A stretch of 64,000 nucleotides of DNA from Ktedonospora formicarum (GTDB lineage: Bacteria > Chloroflexota > Ktedonobacteria > Ktedonobacterales > Ktedonobacteraceae), in NCBI RefSeq assembly GCF_016587355.1, contig NZ_BNJF01000001.1, positions 2,926,501 through 2,990,500 on the forward strand, read 5' to 3'. The translations under genes and the position numbers were made by a program. Under the pieces are notes generated by a model. It saw only the letters and a program-made list of their open reading frames with translations. It had not been told where the DNA came from and made no database searches. Shown here piece after piece: positions 35,966 to 44,369 of the stretch; positions within the stretch are counted from its first letter, which is position 1; every line of letters begins with the position of its first letter.

Positions 35966-37099
35966 ATGGTTATGCTGGATGTATTCCTCTCGACTCAACT
36001 AAATACCTTTGGGCTCGACATGCGTTTCTCTGTTGCCTCGGGAACCACGACGGTGCTGCTCGGTGAGAGTGGAGCGGGTAAAAGCACTGTGTTACGCCTG
36101 CTTGCAGGGTTGTTGCAGCCTCGCGTAGGCCATATCTCCCTTGATGGAATCGTGTACCTGGATAGCGAGCGTAGGATTGCTCTCTCTCCACAGGATCGCC
36201 CTATTGGTTATGTCTTTCAAGAGTATCTGCTCTTTCCTCACCTCTCGGTTTTTGAGAATGTCGCCTTTGGCTTGCGTGCTCAGCATCTCGCGCGCCCTAT
36301 TGTCCGTGAGCGCGTTAGCGAGGCTCTCTCACGGGTACATCTGAGCGGTTTCGAGAAGCGTCAACCACACCAACTCTCAGGTGGGCAACAGCAGAGGGTA
36401 GCCCTGGCGCGCGCGCTGGCTTTGCGACCATCTTTATTGTTATTGGATGAGCCGTTGGCTGCCCTGGATGTGCAAACGCGCCGCGAAGTTCGCCAGGAAC
36501 TGCGGAGCATTCTCGCCGAGACGGGTATTACGACCGTGCTGGTTACTCATCATTATATTGATGCTCTTGTTTTTGGACAGCATATTTTGGTGTTGGATCA
36601 GGGACGAGTCATTCAGCAAGGAGGACAATCTGATCTGGCGTTGCATCCACGCTCAACCTATGTCGCGGAACTGGTGGGCATGAATTTTTTTCATGCCTGC
36701 CTGATGCGTTATGCTCCTGATGGCTCCTGTATTGTCGAGCTTTCACAGACACAGCCCACACTTGAGATGACGGTAAGATTTGAGGAGGGGGAAAATGGTT
36801 CTGAGGTGCTTCCTGCTGGCACTGATGTCTGTGTGGTCATCGATCCCCGTGATATCACACTCCAATTCACGCCACCAGAGAGTTCAGCGCGCAATAGTTA
36901 TCAAGGCCGCATTGTACAAATTTTAAATCTACCTTCCGCATCGGGTGGGTTGGTACGTGTCAGCATCGCCCTGGATGGGGTCTCTCTGCCCCCTCTGACT
37001 GCCGAGATTACAGGCACCTCCGCCGCCCGCCTGGCATTTGAGGAGGGGCAACTGGTCTATGCCTCCTTTAAAGCCTCTGCCACACATGCCTATCTCTAA
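35966..37099 (+). CDS. ModC-like ABC transporter ATP-binding protein
   Basis: 377 residues: Walker A LLGESGAGKST, Q-loop YVFQEYLLFPH, signature LSGGQQQRVALA, Walker B LLLLDEPLAALD, H-loop VTHH, then a C-terminal TOBE-like domain (SYQGRIVQILNLPSASGGL). The arrangement fits molybdate/tungstate/sulfate importers. No permease or binding-protein gene adjoins, so it is an orphan ATPase. No Shine-Dalgarno sequence is visible; ATG at 35966 or 35972 are the choices. Confidence 0.85.
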   Translation: MVMLDVFLSTQLNTFGLDMRFSVASGTTTVLLGESGAGKSTVLRLLAGLLQPRVGHISLDGIVYLDSERRIALSPQDRPIGYVFQEYLLFPHLSVFENVAFGLRAQHLARPIVRERVSEALSRVHLSGFEKRQPHQLSGGQQQRVALARALALRPSLLLLDEPLAALDVQTRREVRQELRSILAETGITTVLVTHHYIDALVFGQHILVLDQGRVIQQGGQSDLALHPRSTYVAELVGMNFFHACLMRYAPDGSCIVELSQTQPTLEMTVRFEEGENGSEVLPAGTDVCVVIDPRDITLQFTPPESSARNSYQGRIVQILNLPSASGGLVRVSIALDGVSLPPLTAEITGTSAARLAFEEGQLVYASFKASATHAYL

Positions 37100-37189
37100 A
37101 ACAGAATTGAGGATGGATTGAGTTGCAGGATCTGGCATTGACAAAAGCGCAACTTCTACGTAATGAAGATATAGACTGTGTCCCCTCCA

Positions 37190-37225
37190 TATACAAAAGC
37201 CAAAAGATCTTTTGGCTTTTGTATA
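37190..37225. terminator. 36-bp perfect palindrome between convergent genes
   Basis: 37190-37207 and 37208-37225 are exact complements. AAAA and TTTT blocks flank the centre. Lies between the ModC-like gene and the PH-like membrane protein gene. Confidence 0.8.
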
Positions 37226-37246
37226 ATCTGTTATTTTTCTTGTAAC

Positions 37247-37744
37247 CTATTCGTGGACGATTTCACTCTCCCACTCACAGGTCTCCGGGCGAGCGTTTTT
37301 GAGCGCCTCTGCCAGCGCGTCCAGGTCGTTTACATCATCGCGATATACTGCCCAGGCTTTGGGCTTCTGTCCCGGTTCGGTGACTTTGCGATACGCCAGG
37401 ACTGCGATGCGTTTCCCATTGGGAAAGAACTCCTCACGGATCTTAATCAGGTTTTCCCAGGGAATGACAATGTCCTCGCCGCCTTTATTATGCTTGACCA
37501 GAGCATTTGGCTCCAGGGCGATTGTAAAAGGGATCGGAGCTACAATGCGCAGATAGCCCGCGAAACCTAAAATAAATAGGATAGCCAGGATCGTGCTAAC
37601 GATCACCGAGGCTCCCTGATGGATGGCAATCCAGAGTACCAGTCCTGTGATAGCGATGAGGCCCAGAATGGTCACGACAAGCTTAAAGCGACTGAGACCG
37701 GGTCCTATAAAGACCTGCTTTTGGGATGCAGGAGATGATGCCAT
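37247..37744 (-). CDS. Two-helix membrane protein with PH-like domain
   Basis: 165 residues: two membrane helices (about 22-41 and 46-66), then a soluble domain with EPNALVKHNKGGEDIVIPWENL, a pattern typical of bacterial PH-like (bPH/YcxB-type) domains, and an acidic tail. Function unknown; relatives are small membrane proteins of uncertain role. GGGGAG precedes the ATG. Confidence 0.75.
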   Translation of the reverse strand: MASSPASQKQVFIGPGLSRFKLVVTILGLIAITGLVLWIAIHQGASVIVSTILAILFILGFAGYLRIVAPIPFTIALEPNALVKHNKGGEDIVIPWENLIKIREEFFPNGKRIAVLAYRKVTEPGQKPKAWAVYRDDVNDLDALAEALKNARPETCEWESEIVHE

Positions 37745-38162
37745 GAGAAATGCTCCCCATACATTGACGTATGCTCACAAGGTTTTGCTATAACAGGTAT
37801 TGTAACAACAGGGAGGAAACAATGCAACATGGTTTTATGCTAAACCCAATACTGCTATTGAGGTCAGCACGAACTCCTTATGATGCAAACATCCGAGCGC
37901 ATGAGCGCTAACCACCGTTCAGATGGGGTTGATGTTTGTATCAACCCGAGCGTGTTCAGGGTTTCGAATAAGGAGAAAGCCAAAAACTGGGACAGGCATC
38001 CTAGCGCTCTTTGCGTTGCCCTATCAGTATGATATACTGAACACGTTGTCCCGGTAAGGTAGTATTCCTTGCTGCCCATGTGCACGTGTATTGATTCATG
38101 TAAAGCATAATGTAGGTAGGGCGTGTCTAAGCAGTTAGGATAGCGTGAAAGGGAGAACGGCC
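37745..38162. other. 418-bp region upstream of the ROK gene
   Basis: Contains repeat copy F and a short A+T-rich stretch. ATGATATACTGAACACGTTG (38026-38045) includes TATACT, a possible -10 element, without a clear -35. Confidence 0.4.
37874..37973. repeat. Dispersed intergenic repeat, copy F
   Basis: Starts CTCCTTATGATGCAAAC and ends AGGGTTTCGAATAAGG. The inner GTTGATGTTTGTATCAACCC hairpin corresponds to the GTTGATGTTCGTTG block of copies C and G. Confidence 0.6.
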
Positions 38163-39227
38163 ATGTCTAGACAGCACTCTTCCAATGTATCGACAGGAGC
38201 CCTGGTGACAGGACAGGTAAATCCTCAAAGGATTACAGAGAAGCTTCTTGCCACTCATGGTCACGTTGTAGGGATCGAGATCAGCAGTAGCGGCTTGCGC
38301 CAATCTGTTGCGCTAGCGAATCTGGATGGCGAGATCTTGCTGCGAGTGAGCCGGCCCCTTGAGGTTGTTCCTGATAGTACGACTGTTTTGCAGCAGATCG
38401 ACGCGATGATCGCTGAGGTGACTTCGCCTGAGCGACTTGTAGATGGGCGTATTCTGCGAGTGGGAGTTGCTGTTGGAGGTCTGGTTGATGCTTCCCAAGG
38501 TCTTGTACGCACCCTCTACCATGCTCAGGGATGGGATAACTATCCACTTCAGGACTATTTCACGGAACGCCTAGATGCTCCTTGCATTATCGATAATAAT
38601 GCGAATGCCGCAGCTCTGGCGGAATATCATAGAGGAAGCGGCGTCCGTGAGCGTGTAGTGCTTTATGTTGGTCTGGGGCGCGGTATTGGTGGGGGGATGG
38701 TCATCAATGGGAAAGTCTATCATGGCGTGACTTCTGTGGCTGGCGAGATAGGCCATATATTGGTCAAGGAGGGCGGCCCCAGATGTTCTTGTGGTGGCTA
38801 TGGTCACCTTGAAGCTATCGCGTCCGCGCGTGCTATTACTGGCGCTATGATTGAGCATTCGGCGGAAGACGCTCAAGCTCGTTCTATTATGGAGCGCATG
38901 ACGGATGGGCACATAGAACGCCTCACTCCCGCTCAGGTCTTTCACCTGGCCGCAGAGGGGAATCAGGTTGCGCGACATATCGTGAACGACGTGCATACCT
39001 ATCTGGGTATTGCGCTTGCGAATATTGTTCATGTAATCAATCCTAGTATGATTATCCTGGGAGGGTCGGTTGCCCAAGCGGGCGATCTCCTCGTTCAACC
39101 ACTGGAACAGCAGATCCAGAAGCTATGCCTGCCTGAGGCTCGACGTGAGTTGCGTGTCGTGCAGGGAAGCCTGGGTGTTGACGCTAACCTGATGGGCGCT
39201 GTCACTCTGGCTCTCCAGGATCTATGA
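38163..39227 (+). CDS. ROK-family sugar kinase/regulator
   Basis: 354 residues with the actin-like fold of ROK proteins: HVVGIEISSSGLRQSVAL (phosphate 1), VGVAVGGLVDASQG, CIIDNNANAAALAE with the catalytic Asp, LYVGLGRGIGGGMVING, AGEIGHILV, and the zinc motif CSCGGYGHLEAIAS. No DNA-binding helix-turn-helix is visible before it, so it is closer to the kinases (glucokinase type) than the NagC-like repressors, but the short N-terminal 35 residues are unusual. ATG at 38163 has AAAGGGAG upstream; the GTG at 38145 is rejected. The pseudokinase gene follows 13 bp downstream. Confidence 0.88.
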   Translation: MSRQHSSNVSTGALVTGQVNPQRITEKLLATHGHVVGIEISSSGLRQSVALANLDGEILLRVSRPLEVVPDSTTVLQQIDAMIAEVTSPERLVDGRILRVGVAVGGLVDASQGLVRTLYHAQGWDNYPLQDYFTERLDAPCIIDNNANAAALAEYHRGSGVRERVVLYVGLGRGIGGGMVINGKVYHGVTSVAGEIGHILVKEGGPRCSCGGYGHLEAIASARAITGAMIEHSAEDAQARSIMERMTDGHIERLTPAQVFHLAAEGNQVARHIVNDVHTYLGIALANIVHVINPSMIILGGSVAQAGDLLVQPLEQQIQKLCLPEARRELRVVQGSLGVDANLMGAVTLALQDL

Positions 39228-39240
39228 CATATAGGGAATA

Positions 39241-40425
39241 ATGCAGAATCTTGAGGGGCTTATGGTAGAAACAGGTCGAGTCATACAAAGGCGCTACCTG
39301 CTTCAACATCTGGTGAAGCAGGGCCAGGTCTGTGTTGTCTATCAGGGATTCGACCAGGTCTTGCAGCGTATTGTTGCGATCAAGGTTGTTCCTGCCGAGC
39401 AGGTCTCCACGTATCGCGCCGCTCTTCGATTGACATCCCAATTTTCCCATCCAAATATCATTGGGGTCTATGATGTCATTCCTGAAAGCGACGGCCTCTA
39501 TATTGTCCAGGAACATGTGGAGGGCGAGGACTTTGCCGCTCTGCTTCTCTCGCAACCTACAATCTACCAGATTGCCGATATGGGCCGACAGATCTGTCAG
39601 GCCCTCATGTATGCTAATACGTCTTCACGCAAAGTCTGTCATGGTGATTTGACTCCATCCTCTATTTTGCGTGATCGGCGTGGCGCTATTCGTGTCAGCA
39701 ACTTCGCTCTTCCCTCTGATCTTACCTATTTCAATGGCTGGAGTGTTGTGGGAGGCGATGGAGTTGCGCTTGCCGATAGCGAGACGCCCTGGGGCCAGAT
39801 GAGTGAGTTACGCCTCGCTGACGATACTCGCTCCATTGGTATTCTGCTCTATCAGTTACTCTCGGGTCGCCCCCAGGGGGCAACGTCAGTGGAGCCACCC
39901 TCCGACGGTCGCCTGCGTTTTCATCGCAATGTGCCTCCTGAACTCTGTGATATTGTGGCTCGTGCTCTCATTCGTCAACATCCACAGCGCTTTGAAACAC
40001 CCGACGCACTTTATGCTGAACTGAAGGCTATTGCTGACGCCCTGGAGCCCTACGAGCCTGTTACCTCTTTCAAGTCAGAGGATGTGATGAAGCCGCATCA
40101 GATGCTACCCACGGGTGGGACTGGGAAGTTGAGCGCGGCATCGGTCATGGTCTCTCAGGAGCGCGCCCAATCTGGCTTACTCTCTCATTATCGTCCGGAT
40201 GCTGGACTGGCAGTCTCCGATGCTCCGGGACGTGTAGCTGAAGCAACATCATCAGACCCGCAGCTAGTGAACCCATCTTTCCCCGATCAGGCATATGGTT
40301 ACACTCCAATGGCTCAGTCGGCCCCCAGGCGTGTGAATATGCCCGTACTGATTGTCGCAGGCTTGCTGCTCTTTGCCCTCTTTTTCGTAATTGGGTATTT
40401 CCTGGCACAGATGTTCTTGCATTGA
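39241..40425 (+). CDS. Membrane-bound Ser/Thr kinase-like protein, probable pseudokinase
   Basis: 394 residues. Residues 20-270 have the Hanks-kinase fold: the ATP Lys is Lys48 (RIVAIKVV), and the catalytic loop is CHGDLTPSSIL with Asp136. The Asn that should follow (position 141) is Ser, the DFG motif is replaced by NFA (154-156), and the Gly-rich loop is LVKQGQV. Loss of both metal-binding residues argues against catalysis. The rest is a disordered linker, and one helix at about 368-390 anchors it. It follows the ROK gene by 13 bp, so the two may be functionally linked. AGGGA lies just before the ATG; ATG at 39262 is an alternative. Confidence 0.85.
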   Translation: MQNLEGLMVETGRVIQRRYLLQHLVKQGQVCVVYQGFDQVLQRIVAIKVVPAEQVSTYRAALRLTSQFSHPNIIGVYDVIPESDGLYIVQEHVEGEDFAALLLSQPTIYQIADMGRQICQALMYANTSSRKVCHGDLTPSSILRDRRGAIRVSNFALPSDLTYFNGWSVVGGDGVALADSETPWGQMSELRLADDTRSIGILLYQLLSGRPQGATSVEPPSDGRLRFHRNVPPELCDIVARALIRQHPQRFETPDALYAELKAIADALEPYEPVTSFKSEDVMKPHQMLPTGGTGKLSAASVMVSQERAQSGLLSHYRPDAGLAVSDAPGRVAEATSSDPQLVNPSFPDQAYGYTPMAQSAPRRVNMPVLIVAGLLLFALFFVIGYFLAQMFLH

Positions 40426-40440
40426 GATCTTGTTTGATGT

Positions 40441-40490
40441 GAGTGGGAGAGGATGGCATTGAAATATTGCCTGACCTCCTCTGCCCACTC
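40441..40490. terminator. Imperfect stem-loop between convergent genes
   Basis: GAGTGGGAGAGGA at 40441 pairs with TCCTCTGCCCACTC ending at 40490, with one bulge. It lies between the pseudokinase and isoaspartyl peptidase genes. Confidence 0.5.
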
Positions 40491-40507
40491 GCGTGGCAAA
40501 TAAGATG

Positions 40508-41386
40508 TTATTGATTTTGAAGAGCGGCGTACATCATATTCTCGCTATTCCAGGCATATCCGGTGTTACCGTGCCTATCTGCGACGATGAGCCCCCCAGT
40601 CTCTTCTGTTTGGGTTCCCAGGAAGGCTATAACCTCGTCTGCGGCCTCCTGGGCTGTTTTGCCCTGGCCCACTGCGTCCGCAACGCGCTTCGCGATCAGC
40701 AGGCGTGTAAAGTCTTCACCATAGCCTGTGCAGGAGATAGCTGCGTTCTTATCGGCATAGAAGCCACAGCCAACGAGCGGTGAATCACCCACACGTCCTG
40801 GATGCTTGTTGATAATGCCGCCAGTTGAGGTGGCTGCTGCCAGATGTCCATAGCCATCGATAGCTACCGCGCCAACCGTGCCATGCTTCTTCTCATCCGT
40901 TACATCTTCCGCTTCAGTAGTATGCGCTGTAAGTGCCTGCGCACGTTGCCAGTTGGTGCGTTGGCGTTCAGTAAGCAAATCTTCCAGGCGACAAAACTCG
41001 AAGCCTTCCTTTTCCGCGAACTGGCGCGCGCCTTGTCCGATCAGTAGAACGTGTCGACTCCGAAGAACATGGCGTGCCAGCGTAATAGGATTCTTGACCA
41101 GTTCGATACCTGCGATAGCTCCCACCTGGAGGGTGTGTCCCTCCATCATGCCTGCGTCCATCTCGATATTGCCCTCTGAAGTCAGACATGATCCGGTCCC
41201 GGCGTTGAAGTTTGCGTTATCTTCCATGGCCCTGACAGCAGCCTCTACGGCTTCCACCGCAGTGCCTCCCTGCTTCAGGATTTGCTTGCCAATCTCCGCC
41301 GCCTCCTGGCATCCCTCCATGCCAATGCCTATCCGTTCTTTCCCGATCTTACCTGCCCCTCCATGAATAGCGATTGCTAGTGTCAT
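40508..41386 (-). CDS. iaaA: Isoaspartyl peptidase/L-asparaginase (Ntn hydrolase)
   Basis: 292 residues of the plant-type asparaginase family. N-terminal AIHGGAGKI; FNAGTGSCLTSEGNIEMDA; self-cleavage site HGTVGAVAID with Thr170 as the new N-terminal nucleophile; then TSTGGIINKHPGRVGDSP and CTGYGEDF. It would degrade isoaspartyl dipeptides and asparagine. GAGAGG lies before the ATG. Family members with this sequence type range from isoaspartyl to glycosylasparaginase; substrate is inferred. Confidence 0.93.
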   Translation of the reverse strand: MTLAIAIHGGAGKIGKERIGIGMEGCQEAAEIGKQILKQGGTAVEAVEAAVRAMEDNANFNAGTGSCLTSEGNIEMDAGMMEGHTLQVGAIAGIELVKNPITLARHVLRSRHVLLIGQGARQFAEKEGFEFCRLEDLLTERQRTNWQRAQALTAHTTEAEDVTDEKKHGTVGAVAIDGYGHLAAATSTGGIINKHPGRVGDSPLVGCGFYADKNAAISCTGYGEDFTRLLIAKRVADAVGQGKTAQEAADEVIAFLGTQTEETGGLIVADRHGNTGYAWNSENMMYAALQNQ

Positions 41387-41471
41387 AACGTTTGCCTCTC
41401 TAGTGTCTGTTTAAGATAGTGTCTCTGATTATGATTCAGGTACCACCACCTCTCTGTGGTGGCTCGCGGGG

Positions 41472-42023
41472 TCAAGGGATATGAGGAGACATCTCTGTAG
41501 AGAGCTCTTGGAGCCAGGCAAGCAAGGCGCGAGTCTGGTAGATACGGCTGCGTAGGACGACATGTTCAAGGAAGCGTTCGCCTTCTTCTGTTTGCGCACT
41601 CTCTTGCTGGCGCTGTTCCAGGTTCAGGAGAAAGCGCTGACATGCCTCTTCCTGGCGGCGTACTAAAGGTGCGGCTTGCTCAGGCATATGGCGCTGGAGA
41701 AAGTAGAGCTTGATTAGGAAGAGAATGCGAATATCGCGTGGCTTCTCCACTGGTTCCAGGAGCCAGTCGCGAAAGACCTCTCTCCCCTGAGCCTTCAAAT
41801 GATAGACCTTGCGTGGAGGGCGTGTTCCCCGCGCCTCAATTTCCGCTTCGATATACTCCAGGCGTTCAAGCTTCTTGAGAAAAGCATACATCTGACTCAT
41901 CTCAAGATGGACAATCTCGCCTAGCGTTGCTCGCTCGAACTGCTGGAACATTTCATAGCCATGCATTGGCTCTTTTTGAAGCAGTCCCAGGAGCGCATAC
42001 TCCGCTGGCTCACTTATCTGCAT
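41472..42023 (-). CDS. PadR-family transcriptional regulator
   Basis: 183 residues. The winged-helix N-terminus is YALLGLLQKEPMHGYEMFQQF...LEMSQMYAFLKKLERLEYIEAE with GTRPPRKVYHLKAQGREVF. A C-terminal helical dimerisation domain follows (about 95-180). ATG at 42023 is preceded by GGAGGAA; the frame's first ATG (42065) lies inside the operator. A 19-bp palindrome overlapping its -10 element implies autoregulation. Divergent from a methyltransferase gene. Confidence 0.93.
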   Translation of the reverse strand: MQISEPAEYALLGLLQKEPMHGYEMFQQFERATLGEIVHLEMSQMYAFLKKLERLEYIEAEIEARGTRPPRKVYHLKAQGREVFRDWLLEPVEKPRDIRILFLIKLYFLQRHMPEQAAPLVRRQEEACQRFLLNLEQRQQESAQTEEGERFLEHVVLRSRIYQTRALLAWLQELSTEMSPHIP

Positions 42024-42058
42024 GTAACTTCCTCCGACAAAGAATACACCGCCATTAT

Positions 42059-42077
42059 AGTACATAGACTATGTACT
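42059..42077. promoter_or_regulatory. PadR operator, 19-bp perfect palindrome
   Basis: AGTACATAG-A-CTATGTACT, adjacent to a minus-strand TATAAT (complement of 42054-42059). Position between divergent genes and the ATGTACT half-site suit PadR control of both. Confidence 0.7.
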
Positions 42078-42165
42078 TGCCTTCGCTTTGGGGGGCGGCT
42101 CCGTGTTGCGCCGGGGTGGCTAATATGCTACAGTGCCAGGTGATTTTCGTTGGGAGTAAATAAAT

Positions 42166-43017
42166 ATGGTTTCTACACCTGTGATCCTGGCTTCTGCCCA
42201 GGCAGAAGTATTGCTCGCGGCGCATGCGAGTGGTATGCCTGAGACCACAATTTCGCCAGACCTGGGAATCTCGCATGAGACAGTCAAACTATCTGATAGC
42301 GGGGTGACCTTCGCGATAGGGGAGCATCTGGACTGGGCGCGAGTTGAGAAGATCGCGAGATCAGAGATAAATTGTTTTCAGCTTGAGGATGGTGATATCC
42401 ATGCTATCCAGTACTTCTCGGAGGATACCAGCCGCATGTGTAGCCTGATGCCTACCCGTGGGGCACCAACCATGCTCATCGCTGGCTTTACCATGCACCG
42501 TATTGTGGATATTGATCCTATGCAAGATACGCGCAAGAAGATGGAGACCCTTAAGCCTGTTGTGGGTCGTGTGCTAGATACCACCACGGGCCTGGGGTAT
42601 ACGGCTATTACCGCCGCTCACACTGCTGAGCATGTCACTACGATTGAGTTTGATCCGGGCGCACAATACATCGCGCGGCGTAATCCCTGGTCGCGTGAGC
42701 TCTTTGATAATCCGAAGATTCAGCAGATGATGGGTGATGCCTATGAGATCGTACCATCCTTCGCGGAGAATAGCTTTGATCGCATCGTCCATGATCCTCC
42801 TGTCTTCAGCCTCGCGGGTCAACTTTACTCTGCGACATTCTACCGCGAACTCTACCGCGTACTCAAGAAGGGTGGACGCCTTTTCCATTACATCGGCAAC
42901 TTGGAGAGTAAGTCGAGCGGCACTGTGGCACGCGGCGCGTTCAAGCGCTTACAAGAGGCGGGTTTCAAGCGCGTGGTGCGTCGCCCCGAAGCCTTTGGCA
43001 TTCTGGCATATAAGTAG
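42166..43017 (+). CDS. SAM-dependent methyltransferase, archaeal-type
   Basis: 283 residues. The first 130 form an N-terminal domain without clear similarity. The rest is a Rossmann methyltransferase: motif [17 protein letters not shown], motif [14 protein letters not shown], and a catalytic-type VHDPPVFS motif (DPP followed by an aromatic), typical of enzymes methylating nucleic-acid bases or acidic groups, then [15 protein letters not shown]. It resembles the predicted archaeal methyltransferase group COG2521. GGGAG precedes the ATG. Regulated possibly by the divergent PadR. Confidence 0.8.
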   Translation: MVSTPVILASAQAEVLLAAHASGMPETTISPDLGISHETVKLSDSGVTFAIGEHLDWARVEKIARSEINCFQLEDGDIHAIQYFSEDTSRMCSLMPTRGAPTMLIAGFTMHRIVDIDPMQDTRKKMETLKPVVGRVLDTTTGLGYTAITAAHTAEHVTTIEFDPGAQYIARRNPWSRELFDNPKIQQMMGDAYEIVPSFAENSFDRIVHDPPVFSLAGQLYSATFYRELYRVLKKGGRLFHYIGNLESKSSGTVARGAFKRLQEAGFKRVVRRPEAFGILAYK

Positions 43018-43052
43018 GGATGGGGTGCGGGGGATTCCCCACACCTTCAATG

Positions 43053-44258
43053 TTATCGCTCGGCGAACTCGCAAATGGCTCGCACACCGTGCGCAACATC
43101 CTCATCAGAAGCCGCAAGCGAGATTCGGACAAAGTCACCCGTTGTAGCCCCGAAACTGCTGCCCGGTGTGACCATTACGTTATACTCACGCAACAGGTCA
43201 AGCGAAAACTGACTTCCCTTACGCGAGGTGTGCCCACTTCTGTCACGGACGTCGATTAAGGCATAGAATGCCCCATGTGGAGTGTAAATATAGCGATCGT
43301 GAGCTTTGAGCAGGTCTGTCGCCAGATCCCGACGCCGATGATATGCGTCGCGCATGGTGCTGACGCAGTCCTGAGGTCCCTTAAGTGCAGCTCCTGCCGC
43401 GCGTTGAGCAATCAGACTAACATTGGTATGATTGGCAGCTAGTACGCCGATGATATCCTTAATTAGAGCTTTGCCTGCGACCGCATAGCCTACGCGCCAG
43501 CCAGTCATCGCATAGGTTTTCGAGAAGGTATAAACTCCGATAAAGCGTCCCTGTTCCATTTCCTCCTCGTTAAGCATTGTCGCAGGGCTGACATGCACAC
43601 CCTCAAAGACAATCTGATCATAGCATTCATCCGAGAGTAGATAAAGGTCATGCCGTCGCGCGAATTCCAGTAAGTCGGCAATCAGTGCGCGTGGGAAGAC
43701 TGCCCCTGTGGGATTGCCCGGTGTGTTGATGAGTAGGATGCGTGTGCGTGGCGTGACAAGACGCTCCAGATCCGCGATTGAGGGGAGCCATTCGTTGGCG
43801 GCATCCAGTACATAAGGCACGGCAGTCGCGCCACAGGTTAGCAACTGGTTATAGTAGAGCGGCCAGCATGGGTCGGGGACCAGCACTTCGTCGCCATGCC
43901 CCACAATCGCATGGAAGATAGATTGGAGCGCGTTGGTGCCTCCCATACTGACGGCCACATTCTCTGCGCCGACATGATATCCATTGACGCGCTCAATTTT
44001 CTCCGCGAGTAGTTCACGGAGCCAGTGCCAGCCTGACGATGGTCCGTAGGGAATAATATCTTGCTCAAGCGTCTCGATAGCTGCCTGGCGAATGTGCTTT
44101 GGTGTGAGAAAATTTGGTTCACCCATTTGTAGAGGCCTCGGTGCTGGTCGGTGCTCCCCGCGTGCCTGGGCTTCTAGCTCCAACTGGCGTGCGTATGCGC
44201 TGACGATACCAAAGCCGTTTTCTGGTATGGTAAAGGTTGCTTCTGTCCCACGTTTCAT
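43053..44258 (-). CDS. PLP-dependent aminotransferase (class I/II)
   Basis: 401 residues. Motifs: GEPNFLTP, IPYGPSSGWHWLRELLAEKI, MGGTNALQSIFHAIVGHGDEVLVPDPCWPLYY, NTPGNPTGAVFP, LLSDECYDQI, and the PLP lysine in VYTFSKTYAMTGWRVGY. This is an aspartate-aminotransferase-like fold type I enzyme; the substrate cannot be deduced. AGGAA lies before the ATG. The M20 peptidase gene is 110 bp upstream on the same strand. Together with the CoA-transferase they may form an amino-acid or dipeptide degradation group (inference). Confidence 0.93.
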   Translation of the reverse strand: MKRGTEATFTIPENGFGIVSAYARQLELEAQARGEHRPAPRPLQMGEPNFLTPKHIRQAAIETLEQDIIPYGPSSGWHWLRELLAEKIERVNGYHVGAENVAVSMGGTNALQSIFHAIVGHGDEVLVPDPCWPLYYNQLLTCGATAVPYVLDAANEWLPSIADLERLVTPRTRILLINTPGNPTGAVFPRALIADLLEFARRHDLYLLSDECYDQIVFEGVHVSPATMLNEEEMEQGRFIGVYTFSKTYAMTGWRVGYAVAGKALIKDIIGVLAANHTNVSLIAQRAAGAALKGPQDCVSTMRDAYHRRRDLATDLLKAHDRYIYTPHGAFYALIDVRDRSGHTSRKGSQFSLDLLREYNVMVTPGSSFGATTGDFVRISLAASDEDVAHGVRAICEFAER

Positions 44259-44369
44259 AACTGGTTCCTGGTTTCTAGTGCTTAGGTTTTATAGAATCCC
44301 TAATGCTGCCTGGGTGGTCGTATTAGGGATCCTATGAGCGCTGACGCGCTCTGGTTTTCATCAATAAAG

